Assembly: GCA_012839565.1 (NCBI GenBank)
Contig: DUMZ01000007.1
Coordinates: 1-64,000 of the forward strand
Length of the DNA: 64,000 nucleotides
Direction of reading: 5' to 3'
Source of the DNA: Anaerolineaceae bacterium
Lineage (GTDB): Bacteria > Chloroflexota > Anaerolineae > Anaerolineales > Anaerolineaceae
Positions 18,073-27,576 of the stretch are shown one piece after another (position 1 is the first letter of the stretch; each line of letters starts with the position of its first letter). The translations under genes and the position numbers were made by a program. A model generated the notes under the pieces. The model worked only from the letters and a program-made list of their open reading frames with translations. It was not told where the DNA came from and did not search any database.

Positions 18073-19095
18073 TTACAGTAAAAGCATCGCATCGCCAAAT
18101 GAAAAGAAACGATAATTCAACTCTATAGCTGTTTTATACAATGCTAAAATCGTTTCTCGGCCAACGAACGCGCTTACCAGCATTAAAAGTGTGGATTTCG
18201 GCAAATGAAAATTCGTAATCATGCCATCTATAACTTTGAATTGATATCCAGGTAATATAAAAAGTGATGTATCCCCTTGCCAGGATCTTAAAGCGCCATT
18301 TTCACTTACTTGCGCCAGAGTCTCCAAAGTCCGAACTGCGGTGGTACCAACCGCAATCACACGCCCACCGTTAGCTTTCGTTTGTGCAATCATTTCAACA
18401 GTTTCCTGTGGCACAGAACACCATTCGGTGTGAATATGATGTTCATACGGATTGTCTTCAGTAACTGGTAAAAAGGTATCCAAGCCAACTTGCAAATCAA
18501 CAGTTGCCATACTGACGCCTTTATCTTTCAGCTGTTGGATAAGCTCTGGCGTAAAATGCAAACCCGCCGTAGGCGCAGCAGCAGAACCTGGCGTCTTATT
18601 AAACACGGTTTGATAACGCTCCGGATCGCCTTCATAACCATGAATATACGGCGGCAACGGGACATGTCCAGCTTTATCAAAAAAAAGTTCTATAGCTTCA
18701 TCAAAGCGGACAATCCGTTTAGCGCCCTCCAAAACGGCAATAACTTCAGCTTCCGGTCCGTTTTCAATACGCAATCGCCGGCCTATCTTCATGCCACTGC
18801 CACCGATTAAACACGACCATTCAAGTTCGCCTTGCTTTTGCAATAGCAAAACTTCAATGTGTCCTAAGCCTGGCAGTTTTTGGCCATATAAACGCGCAGG
18901 AATGACCCGTGTTTGGTTGACGACTAACAAATCCCCCGTATGCAGATAGTCAACAATATCATAAAAATGCTTATGTTCAATTTTTCCCGATGCTCTTTCA
19001 TAAACAAACAAACGGGAGTGGTCGCGCGGTTCCACAGGCGTTTGCGCAATCTGATTTTCTGGCAGGTAATAATCAAAATCGTTGGTTTTAAGCAT
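18073..19095 (-). CDS. queA: S-adenosylmethionine:tRNA ribosyltransferase-isomerase QueA
   Basis: 340 residues. The N-terminal FDYYLPENQIAQTP, VVNQTRVIPARL, and the PTAGLHFT and GTTAVRTLE segments are QueA hallmarks. QueA transfers the ribosyl moiety of SAM to preQ1 at the wobble position of tRNA, making epoxyqueuosine. It follows ruvB by 19 bases on the same strand, a pairing common in bacteria. No other queuosine gene is in the window. Confidence 0.95.
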   Translation of the reverse strand: MLKTNDFDYYLPENQIAQTPVEPRDHSRLFVYERASGKIEHKHFYDIVDYLHTGDLLVVNQTRVIPARLYGQKLPGLGHIEVLLLQKQGELEWSCLIGGSGMKIGRRLRIENGPEAEVIAVLEGAKRIVRFDEAIELFFDKAGHVPLPPYIHGYEGDPERYQTVFNKTPGSAAAPTAGLHFTPELIQQLKDKGVSMATVDLQVGLDTFLPVTEDNPYEHHIHTEWCSVPQETVEMIAQTKANGGRVIAVGTTAVRTLETLAQVSENGALRSWQGDTSLFILPGYQFKVIDGMITNFHLPKSTLLMLVSAFVGRETILALYKTAIELNYRFFSFGDAMLLL

Positions 19096-19114
19096 CGTAA
19101 TTAATTTGGCAGGC

Positions 19115-20155
19115 TTATTCTTCGCTGAACAAATCCATTTGACTGCTGCTTGTCACGTAGGGTCTTCCCAGATGTTCATACGCCAGTTGGGTGGCAACAC
19201 GCCCTTGCGAAGTGCGGTCAATAAAGCCCAGCTGCAAGAGATAGGGTTCAACGACATCCATAATCGTGTCAGCTTCTTCGCTAACCGATGCGGCAATTGT
19301 ATTTAAGCCAACAGGCCCCCCATTGTATTTGTCGATGATGGTCAACAGAATGCGCCTGTCCATTTCGTCCAAACCCATCCGATCAATATTCTGCAAGTTG
19401 AGTGCTGCCTCAGCCACGTCACTGGTAATGCGTCCATCTGATTTCACTTCAGCATAGTCGCGAACACGTCTTAACATCCGCAAAGCAATGCGTGGCGTTC
19501 CGCGCGCCCGTCTGGCGATTTCAACAATGCCATTTTCTTCGGCAGGCACTTGCAAAAGCCTTGCCCCCCGTCGAATGATATCGCACAGGGCTTTGACATC
19601 GTAATAATCCAGGCGATACAATGCGCCAAAACGAGCCCGTAACGGCGCGGTTAATAAGGCTAAACGTGTCGTCGCCCCCACAACAGTAAATCGGGGGAGT
19701 TTTAATCGCACAGATTTTGCTGCTGGTCCTTTTCCGATGATAATATCCAAAGCGTAGTCTTCCATCGCCGGATATAAGATTTCTTCAACTTGCCGTCCCA
19801 AACGATGCACTTCGTCAATAAATAAGATGTCATTAGCGCGCAAATTAGTCAAAATAGCAGCTAAATCGCCTGCGCGTTCTATAGCAGGTCCAGACGTGAT
19901 TTTGATATTAACGCCCATCTCAGCTGCCAGAATGTGTGAAAGTGTCGTTTTACCCAGCCCAGGCGGACCGTAAAACAATACATGGTCTAAGGCTTCCTGG
20001 CGTTGTTTGGCAGCCTGAATCTGAATGCGCAGATTATCCTTAACGACATCCTGCCCAATTAAATCTTCCAGGGACGTCGGCCGCAAAGCGTTGTCGATGG
20101 GATCATCACTGTTTGCCCGTCCGTTGAGAATGTTATCTTTTTCTTCGTTAGTCAT
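19115..20155 (-). CDS. ruvB: Holliday junction branch migration helicase RuvB
   Basis: About 346 residues from ATG 20155. The AAA+ Walker A is [11 protein letters not shown], Walker B is [12 protein letters not shown], sensor I lies in GATTRLALL, and a C-terminal winged helix follows. RuvB hexamers pump DNA through the RuvA-bound Holliday junction. RuvA and RuvC genes are not here. I prefer ATG 20155 because TATAAT sits exactly 7 bases upstream, predicting a leaderless transcript; the ORF-track start at 20194 would put the promoter inside the gene. Confidence 0.93.
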   Translation of the reverse strand: MTNEEKDNILNGRANSDDPIDNALRPTSLEDLIGQDVVKDNLRIQIQAAKQRQEALDHVLFYGPPGLGKTTLSHILAAEMGVNIKITSGPAIERAGDLAAILTNLRANDILFIDEVHRLGRQVEEILYPAMEDYALDIIIGKGPAAKSVRLKLPRFTVVGATTRLALLTAPLRARFGALYRLDYYDVKALCDIIRRGARLLQVPAEENGIVEIARRARGTPRIALRMLRRVRDYAEVKSDGRITSDVAEAALNLQNIDRMGLDEMDRRILLTIIDKYNGGPVGLNTIAASVSEEADTIMDVVEPYLLQLGFIDRTSQGRVATQLAYEHLGRPYVTSSSQMDLFSEE

Positions 20156-20162
20156 TAGCAAA

Positions 20163-20168
20163 ATTATA
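20163..20168 (-). promoter_or_regulatory. -10 box of leaderless ruvB
   Basis: Exact TATAAT on the minus strand, ending 7 bases before the ruvB ATG. No clear -35 or Shine-Dalgarno sequence is present. Confidence 0.65.
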
Positions 20169-20202
20169 CCCGAAATATTGTCCCATTCCTGCATTTGATA
20201 GG

Positions 20203-20208
20203 TATAAT
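20203..20208 (+). promoter_or_regulatory. -10 box of the glycosyltransferase gene
   Basis: Exact TATAAT 30 bases before the ATG at 20239, with GGAGAC as ribosome site. It is a normally leadered promoter facing away from that of ruvB. Confidence 0.6.
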
Positions 20209-20238
20209 AGGCGCAACAGCAAAAATTTTGGAGACATT

Positions 20239-21213
20239 ATGAATTTATCAATCGTCGTGCCCGTATATAATGAAGAAAAAAACCTGCCCGAACTTTATGA
20301 ACGTATTGAAGCCGCTATGCTTCCCCTGGGATATCCCTGGAACGTCACTTTTGTGGACGATGGCAGCCGTGACAAAAGCCTGGAAGTTCTCAAAAGCTTG
20401 CAATCAGCAAACCCCGATAAAGTTCGTGTGGTCGAGTTCCGACGCAACCATGGCCAAACAGCCGCCATCAGCGCGGGTATCGACTATTCCAAAGGAGATA
20501 TCGTCATCTTAATGGATGCAGACCTTCAAAACGATCCCGCGGATATTCCCATTTTGCTGGCTAAACTTGACGAAGGCTATGATGTGGTCAGTGGCTGGCG
20601 CAAAGACCGTCAGGATAACAAACTCACCCGCAATTTACCGTCCCACATCGCCAACGGACTCATTTCCAAGTCAACTGGTGTTAAATTACATGACTACGGA
20701 TGTACCCTCAAAGCTTACCGCCGCGAAATTTTGGATAATGTCAAGCTCTATGGAGAAATGCATCGCTTTATCCCAGTTTACGCCTACGAAGCCGGCGGTA
20801 AAATCACCGAAGTCGTTGTGCAACACCATCCCCGCAAGCATGGCAAAGCCAATTATGGGCTTGAACGCACCTTCAAAGTTGTTCTGGATTTGATTACCGT
20901 CAAATTCTTGATGGCATTCTCTAAAAAACCCATCTATTTGTTTGGTGGCGTGGGTGTCTCTCTGATGCTGATTAGCACAGGGCTTTTCATCTGGCTGGCG
21001 GTCAGACGCATTGTTTCTGAAATTTCCGTACTCGGTTCTCCCTGGTTCCAAATCAGCATCATGATGTTTATTTTGGGCTTTTTGGCAGTTTTGCTCGGCT
21101 TAATCGCAGAAGTTGTTATCCGGACTTATTATGAATCACAAGACAAGAAAACATATACGGTCAAACAAGTGATTGAACCACAAAAATCACCGGGGATGCG
21201 CAAAGTCGCCTAG
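20239..21213 (+). CDS. Glycosyltransferase family 2 (polyprenyl-phosphate sugar transferase type)
   Basis: 324 residues. A GT-A domain has VVPVYNEEKNLPELYERI, the nucleotide-binding VDDGSRD, and the metal-binding LMDADLQNDPADI with DAD as the DxD motif. Two C-terminal membrane helices (about 230-255 and 270-295) match the DPM1/GtrB group, which transfers sugar from a nucleotide donor to undecaprenyl phosphate. The product would supply lipid-linked sugar for envelope glycosylation. It ends one base from the stop codon of the convergent membrane protein gene. Confidence 0.88.
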   Translation: MNLSIVVPVYNEEKNLPELYERIEAAMLPLGYPWNVTFVDDGSRDKSLEVLKSLQSANPDKVRVVEFRRNHGQTAAISAGIDYSKGDIVILMDADLQNDPADIPILLAKLDEGYDVVSGWRKDRQDNKLTRNLPSHIANGLISKSTGVKLHDYGCTLKAYRREILDNVKLYGEMHRFIPVYAYEAGGKITEVVVQHHPRKHGKANYGLERTFKVVLDLITVKFLMAFSKKPIYLFGGVGVSLMLISTGLFIWLAVRRIVSEISVLGSPWFQISIMMFILGFLAVLLGLIAEVVIRTYYESQDKKTYTVKQVIEPQKSPGMRKVA

Positions 21214-21214
21214 C

Positions 21215-23134
21215 CTAAGGTTTCGGCACCAACAAATTAATTTCCTCACCCTTAAAGGATCTCACGACTTCGTAATGTTCCAACAAAGGTATTACAACAC
21301 GTGTAACCCACGTGTTGTTTTCTTCATTAAAGGCTCGTGTTCGATCTTGTATTCTGGTTGATACTGGATCCGTTACAATGGCAGCAAAGTCGTGGTTTTC
21401 GAGCTGCTCATAAAATTTTTGCAAATAAGCTTGATTATCACTCATTGCCATTTCCATCAAAAACACTTTTTCATAAGGATGCACAATAGCAATATTATCA
21501 AGTTCATCAAAAGTAAGTAATTGACGTTCTGAAATAAACAAGATGGGTCTATCATCAATTATCTCCGATTGCAAAGCTGTTCTTAATGCGCTCAATTCTT
21601 CCTGATCTTTTTCATCAACAGCAAAAGACCATGTTCCCGCTCGCATAAAAGCGAAAAACACTGGCACAATCACCGCAACAGCTAACCAAAAAGGTTTAGC
21701 TTGCCAAAATGATGTTTTATCCTGTTCATTCTGGATTGCATTACCTTCTGATTCAAAATGCAAATGTCCTGCCAAAATGTAGCTGGCAAAAACCGCAAAC
21801 AGGAAGATGAACGCGTCAAGATTATGCAAATCACCCCCGCCACCGATTTTGACACTCACCACAATCCCGCCTGCCAAAAAAGCAAACAGAATACCCGCCA
21901 TACCCAACCAGCGCAGCCAATGTACATTTCGCCATTGGCCACGCATTTTATAACAAACTAATACGAACAAAGGCAGACATAGCAAAATAATTCCAGGTAA
22001 TATCCCGATAAAGAAAGTTTTATTTGGCAATAACCGTTCCCATAACAGTGCTGAGCTAAAAGCCGAATCGAAGATATAAGCTGGCTCTCCACTCAGACGG
22101 ATATAGGCTTTTTTACTCAGCCATGAAATCAATATGCCTAGTACAGACCAAAGCATCGGAAACCGCAAATAATTTAACCAGTTTTTAGAATCAAAAGGCA
22201 TTTCAATCAGATAAAGCATTACTGCCAAAAGCGCGGGCAGTGGCATCCAGTTCACGCGACTAATACCCGCCCACACAGATGCGGCAAGCACAAATATCAA
22301 GGTAAGCCAGGGTTTATCTTTCTTATACCCATACAAGACCAGCAGGACACACACCATCATGTGATAGTAAACCGCGCCCTGGAAAAAGAACAGGAAGAAA
22401 TAGAGCGTCACCAAAAACATCGGTAACTTCAAACCATCTTTGACCCGCTTTGCCAAAACGCCGGCTGTCCAAAGTGTCATTCCCAGCCATAAAAGCACTT
22501 GCCAAACCCGATGCGCGACAATCGATTTTATACCAAACCAAAATGGCACTGCTTGCATCAAATAGCGACTGGGATGAAGAACTGGCCATGGCAGTTTTTC
22601 GCCATAAACCTGTCGCGATGCAAAAAGTGACGCGTTATAGTAACGACTGCCTTCCGACCAGCCAAACGAAAACGGGCTGTTTTGGATTTCATTTAGAAAA
22701 GCAAGGGAACGATACAAAACGCCAAAAGCAAGCAAAATTACCGTGAAATTCAGGTAGACGTCCTGTTTGCTGCCACTCGCCGCCAATAATAAAGCACCCA
22801 GGCCAGCAAGCACAACGGCTAACGCCATACGCAAAGCGCTGAAAGCCAGCATCGCGCAAGGAAGCATAAAAAATAATATTGAAACAACAACAGTCACTAA
22901 AGCGATAAACGGAATAAGAACTTTATGAGAAATATTCAAGTTTAAGATGACAGCTTTTTTGGGATTAATAAAAAGGACTGCCAAAAGCACCGCTAAGACA
23001 AGCAAGCCAACAAATGCCATGACAAAAAATGCAATGTTTCGGTTATGAATACTTTGGTAAAGATACCAGGCGACCGTCCCGCCCAACAGCAATAACCATT
23101 GACGAACAAAGGGTTTAATTTCTTGATAATCCAT
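21215..23134 (-). CDS. Polytopic membrane protein with C-terminal soluble domain
   Basis: About 639 residues from the third start, ATG 23134, which has AGAAGGTG at good spacing. A dozen or so hydrophobic helices fill the first 490 residues, and the last 150 residues are soluble. The topology resembles GT-C type glycosyltransferases or related lipid-linked-sugar transferases, but I see no diagnostic motif, so function is open. The start lies inside the preceding gene, indicating translational coupling. It shares a convergent end with a GT2 gene, hinting at envelope polysaccharide work. Confidence 0.75.
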   Translation of the reverse strand: MDYQEIKPFVRQWLLLLGGTVAWYLYQSIHNRNIAFFVMAFVGLLVLAVLLAVLFINPKKAVILNLNISHKVLIPFIALVTVVVSILFFMLPCAMLAFSALRMALAVVLAGLGALLLAASGSKQDVYLNFTVILLAFGVLYRSLAFLNEIQNSPFSFGWSEGSRYYNASLFASRQVYGEKLPWPVLHPSRYLMQAVPFWFGIKSIVAHRVWQVLLWLGMTLWTAGVLAKRVKDGLKLPMFLVTLYFFLFFFQGAVYYHMMVCVLLVLYGYKKDKPWLTLIFVLAASVWAGISRVNWMPLPALLAVMLYLIEMPFDSKNWLNYLRFPMLWSVLGILISWLSKKAYIRLSGEPAYIFDSAFSSALLWERLLPNKTFFIGILPGIILLCLPLFVLVCYKMRGQWRNVHWLRWLGMAGILFAFLAGGIVVSVKIGGGGDLHNLDAFIFLFAVFASYILAGHLHFESEGNAIQNEQDKTSFWQAKPFWLAVAVIVPVFFAFMRAGTWSFAVDEKDQEELSALRTALQSEIIDDRPILFISERQLLTFDELDNIAIVHPYEKVFLMEMAMSDNQAYLQKFYEQLENHDFAAIVTDPVSTRIQDRTRAFNEENNTWVTRVVIPLLEHYEVVRSFKGEEINLLVPKP

Positions 23135-24116
23135 CATCACCTTCTGATTTGATTTCTTTCTCTTTTCCAGCTAAAACATCGCCGATGAAAAAAGCGCCCG
23201 GTAAACTGCCAATCATCCACACGATGCGCAGGATAAGCGCCAGCGCAATACTTGTCGCGGGACTGATACCGCCCAAAATGCTATATAGATTAGTAATGGT
23301 CACTTCAGCCAAACCCAAGCCATTCACCGAAACAGGTAACAAAGTGATAAAGTACGTCAAACTCCAAATGCCAGGAACCTGATAAAACGGTAAGCTTTCC
23401 CCCATGCCATTGATGAGCACTGTAATAATCAAATAAATAGCCAGCTGATGAACAAGCGTAAATCCCAGCGCTTTTATCAAAGATTTCGGATTCTTTAACC
23501 AATAGGCAAAGCTTTCTCTTAACTTCTTCAGCCCATTTTTGAGTTTTTGTATCAAGCGTTTGAAGATCGGAGGCTTTTTCTTGTCAGATTCATCATCATT
23601 CAGCTCAACATTCATCAACAAGGGAATATATCGTATTGTTTCCTGTGGCTTCTGGTTTTCCTTGATGTAAGCAACAAAGTTAGGAATAGCCAAAGGTAAA
23701 ACCAGGGTCATGCCTGTCATGCCAACGATACGGTCCGCAATCAGCGAGGCAGTTGCCAACGCGCTGTCAATTCCCAAACGCACTGCGCCAGCCAAGCGGA
23801 AGACATCCCCACCTATTGTAGTAGGCATGAAGTTAGACGCGAACAAGCCCGCAAAAGTCAACTTCAATACTTCAACTGCCGATACTTTCTCATCTTGCAC
23901 TGACAGTAAAGCCTGCCATCTAAAGTAAGTGGCAAAACGCGATACAAAAACCAAGACCAAAATCAAGCCAATTCGCCACCATGCCAACTGGCTAACCGTC
24001 TCCCATGCTTCCCTCCAACCTACTTTTGAAAGCAAATAAACCATAATCGCTATTGAAACTATCGTACCAGCCCATCTAATGATGAGTTTTACTTTGTTCT
24101 TTTGTTCATTTTGCAT
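23115..24116 (-). CDS. Lysylphosphatidylglycerol synthase-type membrane protein (UPF0104/AglD-like)
   Basis: 333 residues with about seven membrane helices. The segment LLSVQDEKVSAVEVLKLTFAG followed by NFMPTTIGGDVFRL is typical of the LPG_synthase_TM family, and GLAEVTITNLY occurs near the C-terminus. These proteins are flippase-like membrane domains; members act in lipid aminoacylation or in glycolipid transfer. No aminoacyl-transfer domain is fused here. A TATAAT box lies 7 bases before the ATG. Confidence 0.82.
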   Translation of the reverse strand: MQNEQKNKVKLIIRWAGTIVSIAIMVYLLSKVGWREAWETVSQLAWWRIGLILVLVFVSRFATYFRWQALLSVQDEKVSAVEVLKLTFAGLFASNFMPTTIGGDVFRLAGAVRLGIDSALATASLIADRIVGMTGMTLVLPLAIPNFVAYIKENQKPQETIRYIPLLMNVELNDDESDKKKPPIFKRLIQKLKNGLKKLRESFAYWLKNPKSLIKALGFTLVHQLAIYLIITVLINGMGESLPFYQVPGIWSLTYFITLLPVSVNGLGLAEVTITNLYSILGGISPATSIALALILRIVWMIGSLPGAFFIGDVLAGKEKEIKSEGDDGLSRN

Positions 24117-24123
24117 AATCAGA

Positions 24124-24129
24124 ATTATA
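24124..24129 (-). promoter_or_regulatory. -10 box of leaderless membrane-protein operon
   Basis: Exact TATAAT on the minus strand, 7 bases before the ATG at 24116, in a context (CGGGTATAATT) nearly the same as that before ruvB. Confidence 0.65.
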
Positions 24130-24200
24130 CCCGCTAAGCAAGATTGGTTATACTTGTTTCTATAACTAAATAATTTTCATTAGCCAGGCAAGGAGACTCC

Positions 24201-24728
24201 ATGAACAATCTTATTCAAATTGACCCAAAATCGTTCGTTCTCAAACCACATTATTTGTTTAATAATCAATGGTTCCTGCTTAGCGCAGGGAATTTCAACA
24301 AAAACGACTTCAACTGTATGACCATCGGTTGGGGAAGTATCGGCACCATGTGGAATAAACCCTATGTATCCGTGGTAGTACGCCCAACGCGCCACACCTT
24401 TCACTTCATGGAGAAATACCCTGATTTCACATTGACCGCCTTCCCGGAAGCTTTTAAAAAAGACCTGGCATACTTAGGCAGCCACTCAGGCAGAGACGAA
24501 GACAAACTCGCAAAAACACAACTGACACCTATAAAAGCCCAGCAGCTTACCGCCCCAAACTATGCCCATGCAGAATTATGCATCGAATGTCGCCAAATCT
24601 ACAGTGCTGACTTTCTTCCATCAAACTTTAAAAGCCCCGATCTTGAAGCCCATTACCCTAAAAAGGACTATCATCGCGTTTATTATGGCGAGATTATCTG
24701 CATTCAAGGCGATATAAAGTATTGCTAG
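24201..24728 (+). CDS. Flavin reductase-like FMN-binding protein (flavoredoxin type)
   Basis: 175 residues. The flavin-reductase split-barrel is indicated by NCMTIGWGSIGTMWNKP and the segment VVVRPTRHTFHFME, which contact FMN phosphate and isoalloxazine in relatives. It probably carries electrons or reduces flavin in anaerobic metabolism. AAGGAG precedes the ATG. The C-terminus ends in Cys before a TAG stop; that stop is not UGA, so I do not propose selenocysteine there. Confidence 0.83.
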   Translation: MNNLIQIDPKSFVLKPHYLFNNQWFLLSAGNFNKNDFNCMTIGWGSIGTMWNKPYVSVVVRPTRHTFHFMEKYPDFTLTAFPEAFKKDLAYLGSHSGRDEDKLAKTQLTPIKAQQLTAPNYAHAELCIECRQIYSADFLPSNFKSPDLEAHYPKKDYHRVYYGEIICIQGDIKYC

Positions 24729-24786
24729 ATTCTCCAAAAGCCAGATTCTTGCATTATAATAAAAGCATAACATTTGGAGGATCTAA

Positions 24787-25191
24787 ATGCCTGAGAAAAA
24801 AATTCGTGTATTAGTTGCCAAACCTGGCCTGGATGGCCACGACCGTGGTGCGAAAGTTATCGCCCGCGCGCTCAGAGATGACGGTATGGAAGTCATCTAT
24901 ACCGGCCTGCGCCAAACGCCCGAAATGATTGCCGAAGCCGCCCTGCAAGAAGACGTTGACGTCGTCGGTCTATCTATCCTTAGTGGCGCGCACAACGCCC
25001 TGGTTCCTCAAATCATTCAGGAACTCAAGGATAATGGTCAGGAAAATATCGTCGTCTTTTTGGGTGGCATCATTCCCGAAGACGATATCCAGGGACTTCT
25101 TGAACAAGGCGTTCACAAAGTCTACGGACCCGGCACCGACACCCGCGAAGTCTGCAAAGACATTCGCAGTGCCGTTTCAGCCGAGGCATAG
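24787..25191 (+). CDS. B12-binding subunit of methylmalonyl-CoA-type mutase
   Basis: 134 residues, a stand-alone cobalamin-binding Rossmann domain. The DxHxxG motif occurs as [11 protein letters not shown], where His would be the lower axial ligand of B12, followed by SILSGAH and a GG loop. It matches the small subunit of methylmalonyl-CoA mutase and relatives, which rearrange carbon skeletons of acyl-CoA. The large catalytic subunit is not in the window. It is followed after 2 bases by meaB, and TTGGAGG precedes its ATG. Confidence 0.92.
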   Translation: MPEKKIRVLVAKPGLDGHDRGAKVIARALRDDGMEVIYTGLRQTPEMIAEAALQEDVDVVGLSILSGAHNALVPQIIQELKDNGQENIVVFLGGIIPEDDIQGLLEQGVHKVYGPGTDTREVCKDIRSAVSAEA

Positions 25192-25193
25192 GC

Positions 25194-26219
25194 ATGCCCG
25201 CTGAGCTAACGAGTGAACTCAGAAAGGGCAACAGGCTTGCCCTTTCTCGCGTTTTAAGCCAAATTGAAAAAGGGTCCGAGAAAAGCGTCCGAATTCTTGA
25301 ATCCCTCTTCCCTTTCACGGGGCAGGCGCACAAAATCGGTATTACCGGCCCACCCGGTTCTGGCAAAAGCACCCTGGTAAACGCCCTGGCTCGCCAGTTG
25401 AGGACGCTGGAAAACCATCCAAAAGTTGCCATCATCGCGGTTGACCCCACCAGTCCCTTTTCCGGTGGCGCTATTTTGGGCGACCGCGTGCGGATGCAAG
25501 ACTTGCAAGGCGATAAAGGCATCTTTATTCGTTCAATGGCGTCCCGTGGCGCGCTTGGCGGACTTGCTGCCCAAACTGAGATGATGAGCCAGGCATTTGA
25601 CGCAGCTGCTTATGAATACATCATCATCGAAACTGTCGGCGCGGGTCAAAGCGAAGTAGATATTGTCAACCTGGCCCATACCACCATCGTGGTCGACGTG
25701 CCCGGCATGGGCGATGATATCCAAAGCATCAAAGCCGGCATCCTTGAAATCGCCGATATCCTGGTTGTCAACAAATCCGACCAACTTGGCGCAGATCAGA
25801 GTGTTAAGCATCTGCAAAATATGATAGCTATGGGTTATCGCGGCTTGCGCTACGCTGGTGGCAAGCATCGCCTTTCAGCAACCATGCCCCAAAAACAAGA
25901 AGAAGTTGAAACAACTGGCTGGGTTCCGCCTGTCTTAAAAACGGTTGCCTTTGATGGTACTGGTGTTGACAAACTTGCTGATGAAATTGTCAAACATGGC
26001 AAGTATCTCAAGGAAACTGGTCTATGGACCCAAAAAGCCGAGTCAGCCATAACCGACACTTTACGCAAACTCATTCAAAGCACACTTTATCAACAATGGC
26101 GCCAGACGATACCAGACGAAGAACTGGAAGACATTATCATTCAGGTTTTACAAAGAACTTTACATCCACATCAAGCGATTAAGCAATTGCTGTCGTATAA
26201 TAAAATTACAAGAAACTAA
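25194..26219 (+). CDS. meaB: MeaB/ArgK-family G3E GTPase, mutase chaperone
   Basis: 341 residues. Walker A is GITGPPGSGKSTLVNAL, followed by AVDPTSPFSGGAILGDRVRM, the hallmark of MeaB/ArgK, and the base-specificity NKSD. MeaB loads adenosylcobalamin into methylmalonyl-CoA mutase and protects it from inactivation. The adjacency to the B12-binding subunit supports that role over the old ArgK transport label. The C-terminal helix mediates dimerisation. Confidence 0.95.
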   Translation: MPAELTSELRKGNRLALSRVLSQIEKGSEKSVRILESLFPFTGQAHKIGITGPPGSGKSTLVNALARQLRTLENHPKVAIIAVDPTSPFSGGAILGDRVRMQDLQGDKGIFIRSMASRGALGGLAAQTEMMSQAFDAAAYEYIIIETVGAGQSEVDIVNLAHTTIVVDVPGMGDDIQSIKAGILEIADILVVNKSDQLGADQSVKHLQNMIAMGYRGLRYAGGKHRLSATMPQKQEEVETTGWVPPVLKTVAFDGTGVDKLADEIVKHGKYLKETGLWTQKAESAITDTLRKLIQSTLYQQWRQTIPDEELEDIIIQVLQRTLHPHQAIKQLLSYNKITRN

Positions 26220-26235
26220 TTCGGAGTTAATGAAT

Positions 26236-27555
26236 ATGGAACGTACTTTTATCAAAGATTTACCCCAAAAAATTGGAGAAACAGTCCAGCTAAAAGGCTG
26301 GTTACAGACTTTGCGTGACCAAAAAAGCATGCAATTTCTCATTTTGCGTGACAACACAGGTTTAGCCCAGGTTGCCCACTGGAAAAAAGGCAATCCTGAA
26401 CTGGCTGAATTGATTTCGGGCATCGGCACCGAATCCGCGCTTACCCTGACTGGCAAAGTCGTCGAAAACGAAATTGTCAAGTTAGGTGGTATTGAAATTC
26501 AACTTGAAACCCTTACCGTCGAGAATAACGCCGAATTACCCCTGCCTTTTGAACCCTTCGCGGAAACCCTTCCTGACATGGATTATCGGCAGGATTGGCG
26601 CTATCTGGATTTGCGTCGCGAACGCAACCGTCTCATTTTTGAAGTTCAGACCACCCTTGAACACGCCATGCGTGAATACTTCGTAAAGCATGGTTTCATC
26701 GAGATGCACTCGCCAAAAATCATGGGTACCCCTAGCGAAGGTGGCGCGGAAGTTTTCCACATCGACTACTTCGAACGCGACGCTTTTCTTGCACAATCCC
26801 CGCAGTTCTTCAAACAGATGGCACAAGCCGCCGGTTTTGAAAAAGTCTTTGAGATCGGACCCGTTTTCCGCGCTGACCCATCCTTCACTTCCCGCCACAT
26901 GACCGAATTTACCGGCGTTGACTTTGAAATCTCCTGGATCGACAGCCACGAAGACGTTATGGCATTTTGCGAAAACTGGCTGGCATACGCGTACACCGCC
27001 GTCAAAGAAAAGCATGGCGAACAAATTAAAGAAACTTTCGACGTGGAAATTGAAGTACCCCAAACACCATTCCCTCGCCTAACCATGTCTGAAGCTTACG
27101 CCATCCTTAAAGAGATGGATTACAAATTACCACCCGAGAAAAAAGGTGATCTCGATCCCGGCGCTGAACGCGCTTTGGGTGAATACGTTAAGAACACTTA
27201 TAGCAACGATTTTGTTTTCGTTACCGATTGGCCTGCCACGGTGCGTGCGTTTTACCATATGCGCCACGCTGACCAGCCCCTGCTTACCAAAAGTTTTGAC
27301 CTTATCGGCAAAGGACTGGAACTCACCACCGGCGCCCAACGTGAACACCGCTACGAAGTACTCAAAGCGCAAGCCATCGAAAAAGGTCTCGGCACCGAAC
27401 TTTTGCAAGGCTACTTTGACTACTTCCGCTATGGTTGTCCTCCCCACGGTGGACTTGGTTTAGGTCTTAACCGTCTCTTGATGGTCATGCTCAACCTGCC
27501 CAGCATTCGCGACGCGGTCTATCTCTTCCGTGGACCCAACCGTCTTGAACCATAA
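26236..27555 (+). CDS. aspS: Aspartyl-tRNA synthetase, archaeal/eukaryotic type
   Basis: About 439 residues from ATG 26236, at best spacing from GGAG; ATG 26230 is an alternative. An N-terminal OB-fold (VQLKGWLQTLRDQ) is followed by a class II catalytic core: AFLAQSPQFFKQM, motif 2 FRADPSFTSRHMTEFT and motif 3 GLGLGLNRLLM. The lack of the bacterial GAD insertion and the short length mark the archaeal genre. Such enzymes are often non-discriminating, charging both tRNA-Asp and tRNA-Asn, with GatCAB completing Asn; this cannot be decided here. Confidence 0.88.
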   Translation: MERTFIKDLPQKIGETVQLKGWLQTLRDQKSMQFLILRDNTGLAQVAHWKKGNPELAELISGIGTESALTLTGKVVENEIVKLGGIEIQLETLTVENNAELPLPFEPFAETLPDMDYRQDWRYLDLRRERNRLIFEVQTTLEHAMREYFVKHGFIEMHSPKIMGTPSEGGAEVFHIDYFERDAFLAQSPQFFKQMAQAAGFEKVFEIGPVFRADPSFTSRHMTEFTGVDFEISWIDSHEDVMAFCENWLAYAYTAVKEKHGEQIKETFDVEIEVPQTPFPRLTMSEAYAILKEMDYKLPPEKKGDLDPGAERALGEYVKNTYSNDFVFVTDWPATVRAFYHMRHADQPLLTKSFDLIGKGLELTTGAQREHRYEVLKAQAIEKGLGTELLQGYFDYFRYGCPPHGGLGLGLNRLLMVMLNLPSIRDAVYLFRGPNRLEP

Positions 27556-27576
27556 TTAACATTCTTGGAGCAAATC

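Noticed and set aside
24720-24728. Terminal Cys of the flavin reductase as a hint of selenocysteine
   Set aside because: The stop codon is TAG, and the domain is of complete length.
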